From the NCBI GenBank assembly GCA_963822765.1, contig CAWGJL010000056.1, positions 1 to 64,000 of the forward strand: a DNA stretch of 64,000 bases, read 5' to 3'. Under the pieces are notes generated by a model that worked only from the letters and a program-made list of their open reading frames with translations, ran no database searches and was not told the origin of the DNA. The position numbers and the translations under genes were made by a program. Below, one piece after another: positions 32,681-40,600 of the stretch (the stretch's first letter is position 1; every line of letters starts with the position of its first letter). The stretch comes from Palsa-504 sp963822765 (GTDB taxonomy: Bacteria; Actinomycetota; Actinomycetes; Streptosporangiales; Streptosporangiaceae).

Positions 32681-32946
32681 TCCTCGTCCTCGCTGGCCGC
32701 CTCGGTCCGCACCAACGGGCCGGGCGGCAGGCCGGCCTTCGCCACGGCCCGGGTGAACTCCTCGGTCGCCCTGGCCACCGCGTCCTCGCGGCTGTCAGCC
32801 TCTACGATCAGCCGCGCGCCGTACCGGCTGGTGCCGATGCCGCTGGCCACGCCGCCGCTCGCGGCAACCGCGTCGGCCAGCTCGACCACCTGCTCACGGG
32901 TAAGCACCCGGCCAGCTTCGGCCTCGATCCCGACGCTCCACCTCAC
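32677..32946 (-). CDS. small conserved-looking hypothetical protein
   Basis: 89 residues from GTG 32946, with AGGAG nine bases upstream in the mRNA. The sequence has an alternating strand-helix pattern (VRWSVGIEAEAGRVLTREQV, SGIGTSRYGARLIVEADSRE, AVARATEEFTRAVAKAGLPP), like a small ferredoxin-like fold. I do not recognise the family. The frame is open further upstream, but that part has no protein character. It is translationally coupled to the next gene at 32680. Confidence 0.6.
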   Translation of the reverse strand: MRWSVGIEAEAGRVLTREQVVELADAVAASGGVASGIGTSRYGARLIVEADSREDAVARATEEFTRAVAKAGLPPGPLVRTEAASEDEE

Positions 32947-32992
32947 GGCACGCTCCTGTCCGGCACGGCTCAAGACTACGAGGCAAGTATCG

Positions 32993-33463
32993 TCATGACG
33001 CGGCGCCGGTGTCGTCGGCCGGCTCAAAGAGCTTCCGGTAGGCGCCGTAACCCTCGCGTTCCAGGTCATCGACGGGGATGAAGCGGAGGGCGGCGGAGTT
33101 GATGCAGTAGCGCAGGCCGCCGGCTTCCCTGGGCCCGTCGTGGAACACGTGGCCCAGGTGGCTGCCGCCGTGGGCGGAGCGAACCTCGGTCCGGGGGAAC
33201 AGCATCTTGAAGTCGCGGCGCCGGACCACGTTGCCCGGCTCGACCGGGGCGGTGAAGCTGGGCCAGCCGGTGTGACTGTCGAATTTGCTGGCCGAGGTGA
33301 ACAGCGGCTCGCCGGACACGACGTCGACGTAGAGGCCGGGCTCCTTGTTGTTCCAGTACTCGTTCCGGAACGGCGGCTCGGTGCCGTTCTGCTGCGTGAC
33401 CCGGAACTGCTCCGGGGTCAGCCGGGCGACCGCCTCGGGGTCCTTGCCATAGTCGTCGGACAT
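32993..33463 (-). CDS. msrB: peptide-methionine (R)-S-oxide reductase
   Basis: About 156 residues from ATG 33463, with CAGGGAG upstream in the mRNA. MsrB repairs R-methionine sulfoxide in proteins. Visible motifs are FDSHTGWPSFTAPVEPGNV, SAHGGSHLGHVFHDGP and LRYCINSAALRF with the catalytic cysteine. The two CxxC zinc pairs of classical MsrB are absent (GLYVDVVSGEPLF replaces one), so it is a zinc-free form. It is divergent from the PadR gene. Confidence 0.93.
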   Translation of the reverse strand: MSDDYGKDPEAVARLTPEQFRVTQQNGTEPPFRNEYWNNKEPGLYVDVVSGEPLFTSASKFDSHTGWPSFTAPVEPGNVVRRRDFKMLFPRTEVRSAHGGSHLGHVFHDGPREAGGLRYCINSAALRFIPVDDLEREGYGAYRKLFEPADDTGAAS

Positions 33464-33554
33464 GTCAGCTCCCTGGTCCGCGGTCCCGCTGGCGGCGGGA
33501 CGATCCGCGCCAGGTACAACCGGGAGCTGGCCGCCGTTATGTCCCATAGTCCGA

Positions 33555-33584
33555 TTGACTACATGTCGGTCATCTACCTATTAT
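33555..33584 (+). promoter_or_regulatory. promoter of the padR-type gene
   Basis: TTGACT at 33555-33560 and TATTAT at 33579-33584 with an 18-base spacer, the best sigma-70-like pair on this strand in the window. Only six bases separate TATTAT from the ATG at 33591, so the transcript is probably leaderless. The spacer holds ATGTCGGTCAT, a loosely symmetric ATG/CAT sequence of the kind PadR proteins bind; autoregulation is inferred. Confidence 0.65.
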
Positions 33585-33590
33585 GGGCGC

Positions 33591-33947
33591 ATGGCAGAGC
33601 CACCGATGCGGGAACCCACGTTCTACGTGCTGGCCGCGCTGCTGCGCGGGCCGTTGCACGGCTACGCGATCATGAAGCGGGCCGAGGAACTGTCCGGCGG
33701 GCGGGTCAGGCTGGCCACTGGCACGCTCTACACCGCGCTCGACCGGCTTACCGCCGAGGGGCACGTCCAGCTCGTCAGCGAGGAGAGCGTAGGCGGGCGG
33801 GTCCGCCGCACCTACGGGCTCACCGAGAGCGGGTCTACCGCCCTGCGCGCGGAGGCCGTGCGGATGGCCGAGGCGGCGGAACTAGTAATCGGCCAGGCCC
33901 GGGAGACGAAGGCCGGCCCGCTGATCCGGAAATTGAGGACCACATGA
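33591..33947 (+). CDS. PadR-family transcriptional regulator
   Basis: A 118-residue winged-helix repressor: TFYVLAALLRGPLHGYAIMK, RLATGTLYTALDRLTAEGHV and RRTYGLTESGSTALRAEAVR are the typical recognition helix, wing and C-terminal dimer helix. The ATG at 33591 is chosen because it lies six bases after a -10 box; longer frames upstream overlap the promoter. Its stop overlaps the ATG of the next gene, a membrane protein of the type usually paired with PadR, which it probably controls. Confidence 0.9.
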   Translation: MAEPPMREPTFYVLAALLRGPLHGYAIMKRAEELSGGRVRLATGTLYTALDRLTAEGHVQLVSEESVGGRVRRTYGLTESGSTALRAEAVRMAEAAELVIGQARETKAGPLIRKLRTT

Positions 33948-34373
33948 GCGAGGACCGGCTGGAGCGGCGGGCCCGGTGGCTGCTGCGGGCTTACCCGGCG
34001 GCCTACCGCGCGGACCGGGGCGAGGAGATCATCGGCACCCTCCTGGAGGCGGTTCCGCCCGGCCGGGACTGGCCGCCGTCCCGGGAGACAGTCGCGCTTG
34101 TCGCCGCGGGCATGCGCGCCCGCCGGACGGCCAACCTGCGTCAGGGACTGGCCGCGAGCTTGCGCCAGGTGGCCGTGGCGGGCGCCGCGGTATACCTGGT
34201 CCAGCTGCCCACCCTGGGACTTAGCGCGGTCGTCTGGTCCGCGCGCCGGGGGCATCTGCAGTTCGATCATCGTGGGGATCACGGCTTCGCTGGCGGCCGT
34301 CTGCGCCCTGGCCTGGCTGCTCCGCCGGCGCAGCCACGCTGCCCCGCCCATGACCAGCTACCGCGGACGCTAA
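33944..34373 (+). pseudogene. PadR-partner membrane protein, reading frame broken
   Basis: The ATG at 33944 overlaps the padR stop. The first 97 or so residues (RLERRARWLLRAYPAAYRAD, RGEEIIGTLLEAVPPGRDWP, AVAGAAVYLVQLPTLGLSAV) follow the common actinobacterial PadR-linked protein. After about 34235 a second membrane span (SIIVGITASLAAVCALAWLL followed by RRRSHAAPPMTSYRGR) appears only in the +1 frame, ending in TAA 34371-34373, which interlocks with the coxE stop. A single-base indel in the ggggg-type run near 34240-34252 explains both halves. It could be a sequencing error; the encoded protein would be about 142 residues. Confidence 0.65.
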
Positions 34374-35512
34374 TTCAACCCCGGTAGGAGAATAGCGAGC
34401 TTCTCCAGGCTGGCCAGGTCGTGCCCGGACAGCAGCAGGTCGACGTGCGGCGCGGCCACCATCATCCCGAGCGTGCTCGGCCGGAAGGACGGGTCGTCGC
34501 CCTTGTGCGGGTTCAGCCAGACCAGCCGGTGGCACAGCCGGGACAGCCGCTCCATCGCCGCGGCGAGCACGGCCGGATCCCCGCGGTCCAGCCCGTCGGA
34601 GCAGATCACCACGATGCCGCCGCGGCATATACCGCGGCGCGCCCAGCCCCGGACGAAGGCGTCCAGGCTGTCGCCGATCCTGGTCCCGCCGTCCCAGTCG
34701 AACGACATCCGCGCGGCCCGCTCCAGCGCCTCATCGGGGCGCCGGCACTGCATCGCCCCGGTCACCCGGGTCAGCCGGGTGCCGAAGCAGAACACCTCGA
34801 CCCGGCCGGCTGACCTGGCCGCCGAGTGCGCGAACTGCAGCAGGCTGCGCGAGTAGTCGGCCATCGAACCGGATACGTCCAGGATGAGGATCAGCGGCCG
34901 CAGCCGGACCTTCCGCCGCCGCCAGTACAACCGGGCCGGCTCGCCGTGCGTGCGCATGGCTTCCCGTACCGTACGCCGCGGATCGGGCCGCGGGCCGGTC
35001 CGGGCCGGCGTGCTGCGCCGGGTCCGGCGCCGCGGCGGGGTCAGCTTGATCCTGGCCATGATCCGGCGCAGGGCCGCCAGTTCCTCCGGCGTGCACACGG
35101 TGAACGATTTGTGCTTGAGCGCCTCGACGTCCGAGGCCATCCACCCCAGGATCGCGTCGTCCTGCTGATCGGACTCGCCCGCCTCGGTGGACGGCATGGC
35201 CAGCGTTCCCTGCGCCTGCGGCGAGGCCCGCAACATGAGCGTCAGCGGATCGCCGGTCCCGTCGTCGGCCGCCAGGAAGAACCGGCGGAACACCCGGTCG
35301 TAGACGGCGATGTCGTCGTGCCGGTTCACCAGCGTGGCCCGGCCGGCCCAGTACAGGTCGACCAGGTCGGCCGGGTTCAGCCGCGCCAGCGCCGAGCAGT
35401 AGAGCAGGACGTCCCCGGAGCCCACGGCCAGCCCGGCCGCGCGGAGCTCACCCGCGAACGCCACCAGCAGCCCGGTGAACGGTACGCGCTCCAGCTCAGG
35501 CGCCGCGGGCAC
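34370..35512 (-). CDS. coxE: CoxE: von Willebrand factor A domain protein for CO dehydrogenase maturation
   Basis: A 380-residue VWA_CoxE family protein. The N-terminal part is helical (VAFAGELRAAGLAVGSGDVL). The VWA domain begins near residue 205 with LRPLILILDVSGSMADYSRS, which contains the MIDAS motif DxSxS, followed by FDWDGGTRIGDSLDAFVRGW and GGIVVICSDGLDRGDP. With CoxD it forms a MoxR-VWA pair that is needed for assembly of the Mo-S-Cu site in Oligotropha. Its start overlaps the end of coxD by 17 bases, so the two are co-translated. They face the structural cox operon from the other strand. Confidence 0.9.
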   Translation of the reverse strand: MPAAPELERVPFTGLLVAFAGELRAAGLAVGSGDVLLYCSALARLNPADLVDLYWAGRATLVNRHDDIAVYDRVFRRFFLAADDGTGDPLTLMLRASPQAQGTLAMPSTEAGESDQQDDAILGWMASDVEALKHKSFTVCTPEELAALRRIMARIKLTPPRRRTRRSTPARTGPRPDPRRTVREAMRTHGEPARLYWRRRKVRLRPLILILDVSGSMADYSRSLLQFAHSAARSAGRVEVFCFGTRLTRVTGAMQCRRPDEALERAARMSFDWDGGTRIGDSLDAFVRGWARRGICRGGIVVICSDGLDRGDPAVLAAAMERLSRLCHRLVWLNPHKGDDPSFRPSTLGMMVAAPHVDLLLSGHDLASLEKLAILLPGLN

Positions 35513-36398
35513 CGGAGGTGATCTCCTGCAGGTTGTCCAGGACCACCTCGAGATCGTCCCGGTCCTTGACCACGGCGCCCAGCGTGTCCCGCGCGTTGGC
35601 CAGGTCCGGTTCGCCCAGGAAATCGAGGGTGCGGGCCCAGTCGATGGTCTCTGCCACGCCCGGCGGCTTGGCTAGGTCGAGCTCCCGGAGCCGCTGGACG
35701 GCGGCGACGACCTTACCGGCCAGCGCCGCCGAGATGCCGGGCTCGCGGATCAGGACGATCTCGACCTCGCGTTCGGCGGCCGGGTAGCCGATCCAGTGGT
35801 ACAGGCAGCGCCGCTTGAGCGCGTCGTGCAGCTCGCGGGTGCGATTGGAGGTGAGTACCACCAGCGGCGGGCTGGCCGCCTTGATGGTGCCGATCTCGGG
35901 GATGCTGATCTGGAAGTCGGACAGCACTTCGAGCAGGAACGCCTCGAATTCGTCGTCGGCGCGGTCGATCTCGTCGATCAGCAGCACCGCCTGATCCCCG
36001 GTCCGGACCGCCTCCAGCAACGGCCGCTCCAGCAGGAACTTCGGGCCGAACAGCTTGTCGACCTCGCCGGAGTCGGCCACCTGGTGCTCGGACAGGGCAC
36101 GGATGTGCAGCATCTGGCGGGCGTAGTCCCACTCGTAGAGCGCCTGGTTGGTGTCGATGCCTTCGTAGCACTGCAGCCGGATCAGCTTGCGGCCGAAGAC
36201 CGACGCCATGACCTTGGCCACCTCGGTCTTGCCCACCCCGACCTCGCCCTCGAGCAGGATGGGGCGGTTCAGCGACAGCGCCACGAACAGCGCCGTGGCC
36301 AGCCCGCGATCGGCCAGGTAGCCACCCTGGCGCAGGGTCTCGGTCAGCTCGCCGACGGACTCGGGGAACCCCGAAACCTCCATTCCGCCGTTCTCCAC
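35496..36398 (-). CDS. coxD: CoxD: MoxR-type AAA+ ATPase for CO dehydrogenase maturation
   Basis: A 300-residue AAA+ ATPase. Walker A is LLEGEVGVGKTEVAKVMASV, Walker B QAVLLIDEIDRADDEFEAFL, sensor 1 PPLVVLTSNRTRELHDALKR, and the second arginine region is GYPAAEREVEIVLIREP. MoxR ATPases act as chaperones for metal-enzyme maturation; CoxD is implicated in sulfur and copper insertion into CoxL. It lies between a small gene at 36689 and coxE. Of the cox genes here, coxD and coxE are the only ones on the minus strand. Confidence 0.9.
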   Translation of the reverse strand: MENGGMEVSGFPESVGELTETLRQGGYLADRGLATALFVALSLNRPILLEGEVGVGKTEVAKVMASVFGRKLIRLQCYEGIDTNQALYEWDYARQMLHIRALSEHQVADSGEVDKLFGPKFLLERPLLEAVRTGDQAVLLIDEIDRADDEFEAFLLEVLSDFQISIPEIGTIKAASPPLVVLTSNRTRELHDALKRRCLYHWIGYPAAEREVEIVLIREPGISAALAGKVVAAVQRLRELDLAKPPGVAETIDWARTLDFLGEPDLANARDTLGAVVKDRDDLEVVLDNLQEITSGARGA

Positions 36399-36416
36399 GC
36401 CGTCCGCGTCCGGCGG

Positions 36417-36689
36417 CTATCGGGTCTCGGAGCCGGATGCGGGCCCCATGACCAGGTCGCGCACGCTGCCTGTGTCCTGGTTGAGCTTCCCCTCGCGGGC
36501 CAGCTGGGTCCGCCAGGCCAGTCGCAGGTCGCCGTCGGTCTCCTCGGCCAGGCCCTCGAAGCCGACGTCGGTCATCCGCTTGCAGGACTTGGCCGGGCCG
36601 AAGGTTTCCTCGACGTCCTCCGCGGTCTGCCCCTGGGCGCTCCATACCTCGCGCAGGACGCCGAGAGCTTCTTCGGTGTTACCGCTCAT
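36417..36689 (-). CDS. small acidic protein upstream of coxD
   Basis: 90 residues from ATG 36689, preceded in the mRNA by AGGAGG. Mostly helical and soluble (SGNTEEALGVLREVWSAQGQ, VEETFGPAKSCKRMTDVGFE, LRLAWRTQLAREGKLNQDTG), one cysteine. No family recognised. It is the first gene of the coxD-coxE unit, 18 bases before coxD, so it may take part in the maturation step. That is inferred from position only. Confidence 0.6.
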   Translation of the reverse strand: MSGNTEEALGVLREVWSAQGQTAEDVEETFGPAKSCKRMTDVGFEGLAEETDGDLRLAWRTQLAREGKLNQDTGSVRDLVMGPASGSETR

Positions 36690-36741
36690 GTGCCGGAGCC
36701 TCCTGTCGCGCACGCCGATCTTGCTACCGACTGTAGGTCCT

Positions 36742-36805
36742 GGTCGCCGGGCGGGCGACCTCAGATTAAGGGTTCTCTTATCGCCGGGCGTCGGGGGAGA
36801 CGCCC
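36742..36805. terminator. two GC-rich stem-loops after menF
   Basis: GGTCGCC (36742-36748) pairs with GGCGACC (36754-36760), and GGGCGTC (36786-36792) pairs with GACGCCC (36799-36805). Both lie between the end of menF and the promoter side of the coxD unit. Neither has a U run on the minus strand. The second lies 9 bases past the menF stop and is the more likely terminator. Confidence 0.5.
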
Positions 36806-36813
36806 AGCGGTCC

Positions 36814-38085
36814 TCAGTCTTCCAGGGCGCCGCGCATGGGGCGGAACTTGACCTGGGCCTCGGCGAGTTCAGCGGCGGGATCCGAACCCGCGACTATGCC
36901 GCAGCCGGCGAACAGGCGGGCGGTGCGGCCGGAGAGCTGCGCGCAGCGCAGCGCGATGCCCCACTCACCGTTGCCGTCGGCATCCACCCAGCCCACCGGT
37001 CCGGCGTAGCGTTCCCGGTCCATGTGCTCGAGCTCACGGATGAGCTCGAACGCGGCGCCGGTGGGGGTGCCGCACACCGCGGCGGTGGGGTGGACCGCGG
37101 CGGCCAGGGCCAGCGCCGAGCGGGGCACGCCGTCGGCGGCGAGCGTGCCGCGGACCCAGGTGCCGAGGTGCTGCAGGTTCGGCAGCTTCAGCAGGGAGGG
37201 CCGCGCCTCGATGTCCAGTGCGTCGCAGAGCGGCCCGAGCGTGTCCCGCATGGAGGTGACCGCGTAGGCATGTTCCTCGGTGTCCTTGGCCGAGGCCAGC
37301 AGCCCGGTACCGAGCGCCTCGTCCTCGGCCGGGTTGCCGCCGCGGGGCGCCGTGCCGGCCAGCACCAGCGCGCTGACCTCACGGCCAGCCTGCTGGATGA
37401 GGAGTTCGGGGGTGGCCCCGACCATGCCGTCGCAGGCGTAGGTGTAGCACTCGGGATAGCGGGCGGCCAGCCGCTGGAGCAGGACCCGCGCGTCGATGGG
37501 GTCGGCGGCCGTGGCGAACTGGTCCTGGGCCAGGACCACCTTGCGCAGGCTGCCTGCCTTGATCGCGGCCACCGCCTGGGCTACCGCCTGCTCCCACTGC
37601 GGCGCGGGCAGGCTGCCATCGTGCCAGCGGACCCTGGCCGGGGCCTGGCCCGGGACGACTTGTTCCCCGAAGGGCCAGTCCTCCGGTACCGGCTGACCGT
37701 CCTCGGTCACGGTGGTGACCCAGGCCCGGCCGCGGCCGTCGCGGCCGATCAGGGTGCGCGGGACGATCAGCACCGATCCCTCCGACGACGCGTCGAAGGT
37801 GAACGTGCCGAACGCGACGGGCCCCGTGCCGCGCACCCGTACCCGGTCGTCGATGTCCGCGGCGTCGAACAAGGACCGGTGCCACTTCTCCCCGGCGGTG
37901 AACCTGTCCTCGCCGGCGGGCAGCGTGATCCGGGCCGCCTCGCCCCAGCCGACCAGGCCCGCACCGCGGTGGACCCAGGCGACCGCGTCCGGCTGCGGTA
38001 GCTGCGCGAGGAGATCCCCGGGATCGGGGACGGGCACGGTGCGGACGGTGAGCCGCCCGGCGTCCGGGCGGCTCAGCACCGCCAC
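36814..38085 (-). CDS. menF: isochorismate synthase
   Basis: A 423-residue chorismate-utilising enzyme. The C-terminal catalytic half carries the family motifs: GSLRKVVLAQDQ, LVLAGTAPRGGNPAEDEALG, AAAVHPTAAVCGTPTGAAFE, and RYAGPVGWVDADGNGEWGIA, with the Mg-binding glutamates. Isochorismate could feed menaquinone through MenD, or a siderophore or salicylate pathway; no siderophore genes are nearby and menC, menD and menE are within 16 kb, so the menaquinone role is favoured. The menF versus entC choice is by context. Confidence 0.85.
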   Translation of the reverse strand: MAVLSRPDAGRLTVRTVPVPDPGDLLAQLPQPDAVAWVHRGAGLVGWGEAARITLPAGEDRFTAGEKWHRSLFDAADIDDRVRVRGTGPVAFGTFTFDASSEGSVLIVPRTLIGRDGRGRAWVTTVTEDGQPVPEDWPFGEQVVPGQAPARVRWHDGSLPAPQWEQAVAQAVAAIKAGSLRKVVLAQDQFATAADPIDARVLLQRLAARYPECYTYACDGMVGATPELLIQQAGREVSALVLAGTAPRGGNPAEDEALGTGLLASAKDTEEHAYAVTSMRDTLGPLCDALDIEARPSLLKLPNLQHLGTWVRGTLAADGVPRSALALAAAVHPTAAVCGTPTGAAFELIRELEHMDRERYAGPVGWVDADGNGEWGIALRCAQLSGRTARLFAGCGIVAGSDPAAELAEAQVKFRPMRGALED

Positions 38086-38128
38086 GCTGCCGTCCGCGTT
38101 ACCCGGTCACCCGCCACGAACCCACATT

Positions 38129-40384
38129 CTAGGTGCCGTCCGTCACTGACCTGCTCTCTGGGTGCGAGAGCGCGCTCGGCCACCACATGTGCCGGCCGAT
38201 GTCCAAGGTCAGCGCGGTCACGAGCACCGACCTGACGATGATCGTGTCCAGCAGCACGCCGAGCGCGACCGCGAAGCCGATCTCGGTGAACTCCACCAGC
38301 GGCAGGGTGCCAAGCACCGCGAACGTGCCGGCCAGGACCAGGCCCGCCGAGGTGATGACGCCACCGGTCGCGGCCAGGCCAGCCAGCGCGCCGCGGCGGG
38401 TCCCGGACCGGACCGACTCCTCCCGTATTCGGGTCATCAGGAAGATGTTGTAGTCGATGCCGAGCGCGACCAGGAATACGAAGACGAACAGCGGCAGCGA
38501 GGTGTCAGCCCCCGCGAACCCGAACACATGCTTGAAGAACAGCGCGGATATGCCCAGCGCCGCGCCGAACGACAGCACGACGGTGGCGATGAGCACGAGC
38601 GGCGCCACGATCGCCCGCAGGAGCAGGGCGAGGATGAGCAGCACCACGCAGAGGATCAGCGGAATCTCCACGTCCCGGTCATGAGCCGCGGCCGCCTCCA
38701 CGTCCTTGTTGATGGCAGTGCCGCCGCCGACCTTCGCGTCAGCGCCGGGGATGGCGTGGACGGTGGTCCGTATCTTGTCCACGAGGGTGTAAGCGGCCGA
38801 GCTGTCCGGCGCCGGGGTCATCGTCGCCTGCACGAAGGACAGGCCGTCCCTGGTTACCGGAGCCGTGACGGACGCGATGCCTGGCGTACCGGCCAGCGCC
38901 GTCCGGACCGCCCCGGCGCTCGCCGCGGTGGAGATCACCTGGACGGGCTCACCGGAACCGGCCGGGAAGTACCTGGCCTGTACGTTCTGCGCGCTGACCG
39001 AGGGCGGGGTGCCGCGGAACGCCTGGGCCGTGGTAAGCGTGCCGATCTTGAAGCCGATCAGGCCGGCCGAGCCAGCGGCGAGCAGGATGGCCGTCACCAC
39101 CCACACGCCACGCGGGCGGCGGCTGATGGCCTGGCCGACTCGCGACCATAGTCCGCGGCTGGTCGGTTCCGGGGTGCCGTACCTCGGCCTGACCGGCCAG
39201 AAGATCCACCGGCCGACGACGACAAGCAGTGCGGGCAGCAGGGTGATCATCGCGATCAGGCCGACGCCGACGCCGATGGCGGCGACCGGGCCCAGGCCCG
39301 AGATGTCGTTGGATTCTGCGGCCAGCAGGCAGAGCATCCCGGCCACGACGGTCAGCCCGCTGGCGATGATGGCCGGCCCGGCCCGGCGCAGCGCGATCGC
39401 CATGGCCTGGTGCCGGTCGGAGTGCCTGCGTAGCTCCTCCCGGTACCTGGCCACCAGGAGCAGCGCGTAGTCGGTGCTCGCGCCGATGACCAGCACGACC
39501 AAGATGCCCCCGCTTTGCCCGTTCACGGTCAGGTTGGCGTGCTGGACAAGCAGGTAGATGACCGCCTCGGAGACGGTCAGGGCCACGCCCGCCGAGATGA
39601 TCGGCAGCAGCCAGAGCACCGGACTTCGGTAGGTCAGCAGCAAGAGCACGATGACCACGCCCAGAGCCGCGTACAGCAGGGTGGAGTCGATCCCCTTGAA
39701 GATCTTGAGCTGGTCGTTCGCGCTGGCCGCGGGCCCGCCGATGTAGACGCTGAGCCCGTCGGCATTCTTGGTCGCGGTGTTCTGCACGGTCGTGATGAAG
39801 CCGCTCAGGTCGCTGTTGTAACCGAGGTCCGAGCCGATGATGGTCTCGATCGCCTTGTGGTCGGCGGACACCTTCGGCGGCGCAACCCGCCCGTCCACCA
39901 CGCCCAGCGAGGCCAAGGACCGCGCGTCCGCATCCGCCTTGGCCAGGTCGGCTTGGGTAATCCCGCTGTCGCGTACGTAGACGACCAGGGCCGGGTTGTA
40001 GTTCTTGGACTGGAAGATGGACTGCTGGTTGAGTTCCTGGGTCGATTCGGCCGATGACGGCAGGTACGAGGAGGCGTCGTTCTTCTCCGCGCCCTGCAGT
40101 TTGCCGGCCAGCGAGCCCAGGGCCGCGACCACCACGAGCCAGAAGACGACCACGACCCACTTGGTTCGCCTGCCGCAGATGAAGGCGATGAGGCGGCTTA
40201 CGCCTCTGGGCTTCTCCGGTCTTCCTGGGTCTGGTGAGGTCTCAGGGCTGCCCGGCCTCCGCTGCCGGTGGCGAGGTCCCTGTTCCTGGGTGTCTTGCGT
40301 CTGAGCCGTCCTGATGTCCCCGCCGGCGGCGGGGACATCAGGATCTGGCGTGTTACGGGGCGCCCCCGTGGAGCCGCGTGCCAC
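38129..40384 (-). CDS. MMPL-family transporter
   Basis: A 751-residue RND-superfamily membrane protein, likely to export a lipid or hydrophobic compound. An N-terminal disordered stretch of 60 residues precedes span 1 (TKWVVVVFWLVVVAALGSLA); a large outer loop follows (residues 100-225), then spans 2-6 including GGILVVLVIGASTDYALLLV with the proton-relay-type Asp-Tyr, a second loop, and spans 8-12 (FVFLVALGIDYNIFLMTRIR). The two MMPL halves are visible. AGGAGG precedes the GTG at 40384. No regulator lies next to it, but its promoter has a repeated sequence. Confidence 0.9.
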   Translation of the reverse strand: MARGSTGAPRNTPDPDVPAAGGDIRTAQTQDTQEQGPRHRQRRPGSPETSPDPGRPEKPRGVSRLIAFICGRRTKWVVVVFWLVVVAALGSLAGKLQGAEKNDASSYLPSSAESTQELNQQSIFQSKNYNPALVVYVRDSGITQADLAKADADARSLASLGVVDGRVAPPKVSADHKAIETIIGSDLGYNSDLSGFITTVQNTATKNADGLSVYIGGPAASANDQLKIFKGIDSTLLYAALGVVIVLLLLTYRSPVLWLLPIISAGVALTVSEAVIYLLVQHANLTVNGQSGGILVVLVIGASTDYALLLVARYREELRRHSDRHQAMAIALRRAGPAIIASGLTVVAGMLCLLAAESNDISGLGPVAAIGVGVGLIAMITLLPALLVVVGRWIFWPVRPRYGTPEPTSRGLWSRVGQAISRRPRGVWVVTAILLAAGSAGLIGFKIGTLTTAQAFRGTPPSVSAQNVQARYFPAGSGEPVQVISTAASAGAVRTALAGTPGIASVTAPVTRDGLSFVQATMTPAPDSSAAYTLVDKIRTTVHAIPGADAKVGGGTAINKDVEAAAAHDRDVEIPLILCVVLLILALLLRAIVAPLVLIATVVLSFGAALGISALFFKHVFGFAGADTSLPLFVFVFLVALGIDYNIFLMTRIREESVRSGTRRGALAGLAATGGVITSAGLVLAGTFAVLGTLPLVEFTEIGFAVALGVLLDTIIVRSVLVTALTLDIGRHMWWPSALSHPESRSVTDGT

Positions 40385-40423
40385 GTCGTCCTCCTGAACT
40401 CTGAAGTTTTTCCTAGGAATTAC

Positions 40424-40462
40424 GATGTATCGCGTTACGTTCCCCTGTCAAGCTGTATCGCG
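40424..40462 (-). promoter_or_regulatory. MMPL gene promoter with direct repeat
   Basis: On the minus strand TTGACA (40451-40446) and TACATC (40429-40424) are 16 bases apart, about 40 bases before the MMPL start. The plus-strand sequence TGTATCGCG occurs twice (40427-40435 and 40454-40462), once over the -10 and once just beyond the -35, 27 bases apart. A repressor such as a TetR protein could bind there; none is encoded nearby. Confidence 0.55.
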
Positions 40463-40600
40463 AAATGCCTGATTTCGCTGAGGGCGATCACATCCAGACA
40501 AAATCCTAGAAATCTGCCGTGGCCACCCTAAGAAAGGATCAGTCCCGGCGACAACCAGTTTTTGCCTCGATGCCCGGACGCGCCGGCCCCAGCGCTGGCT

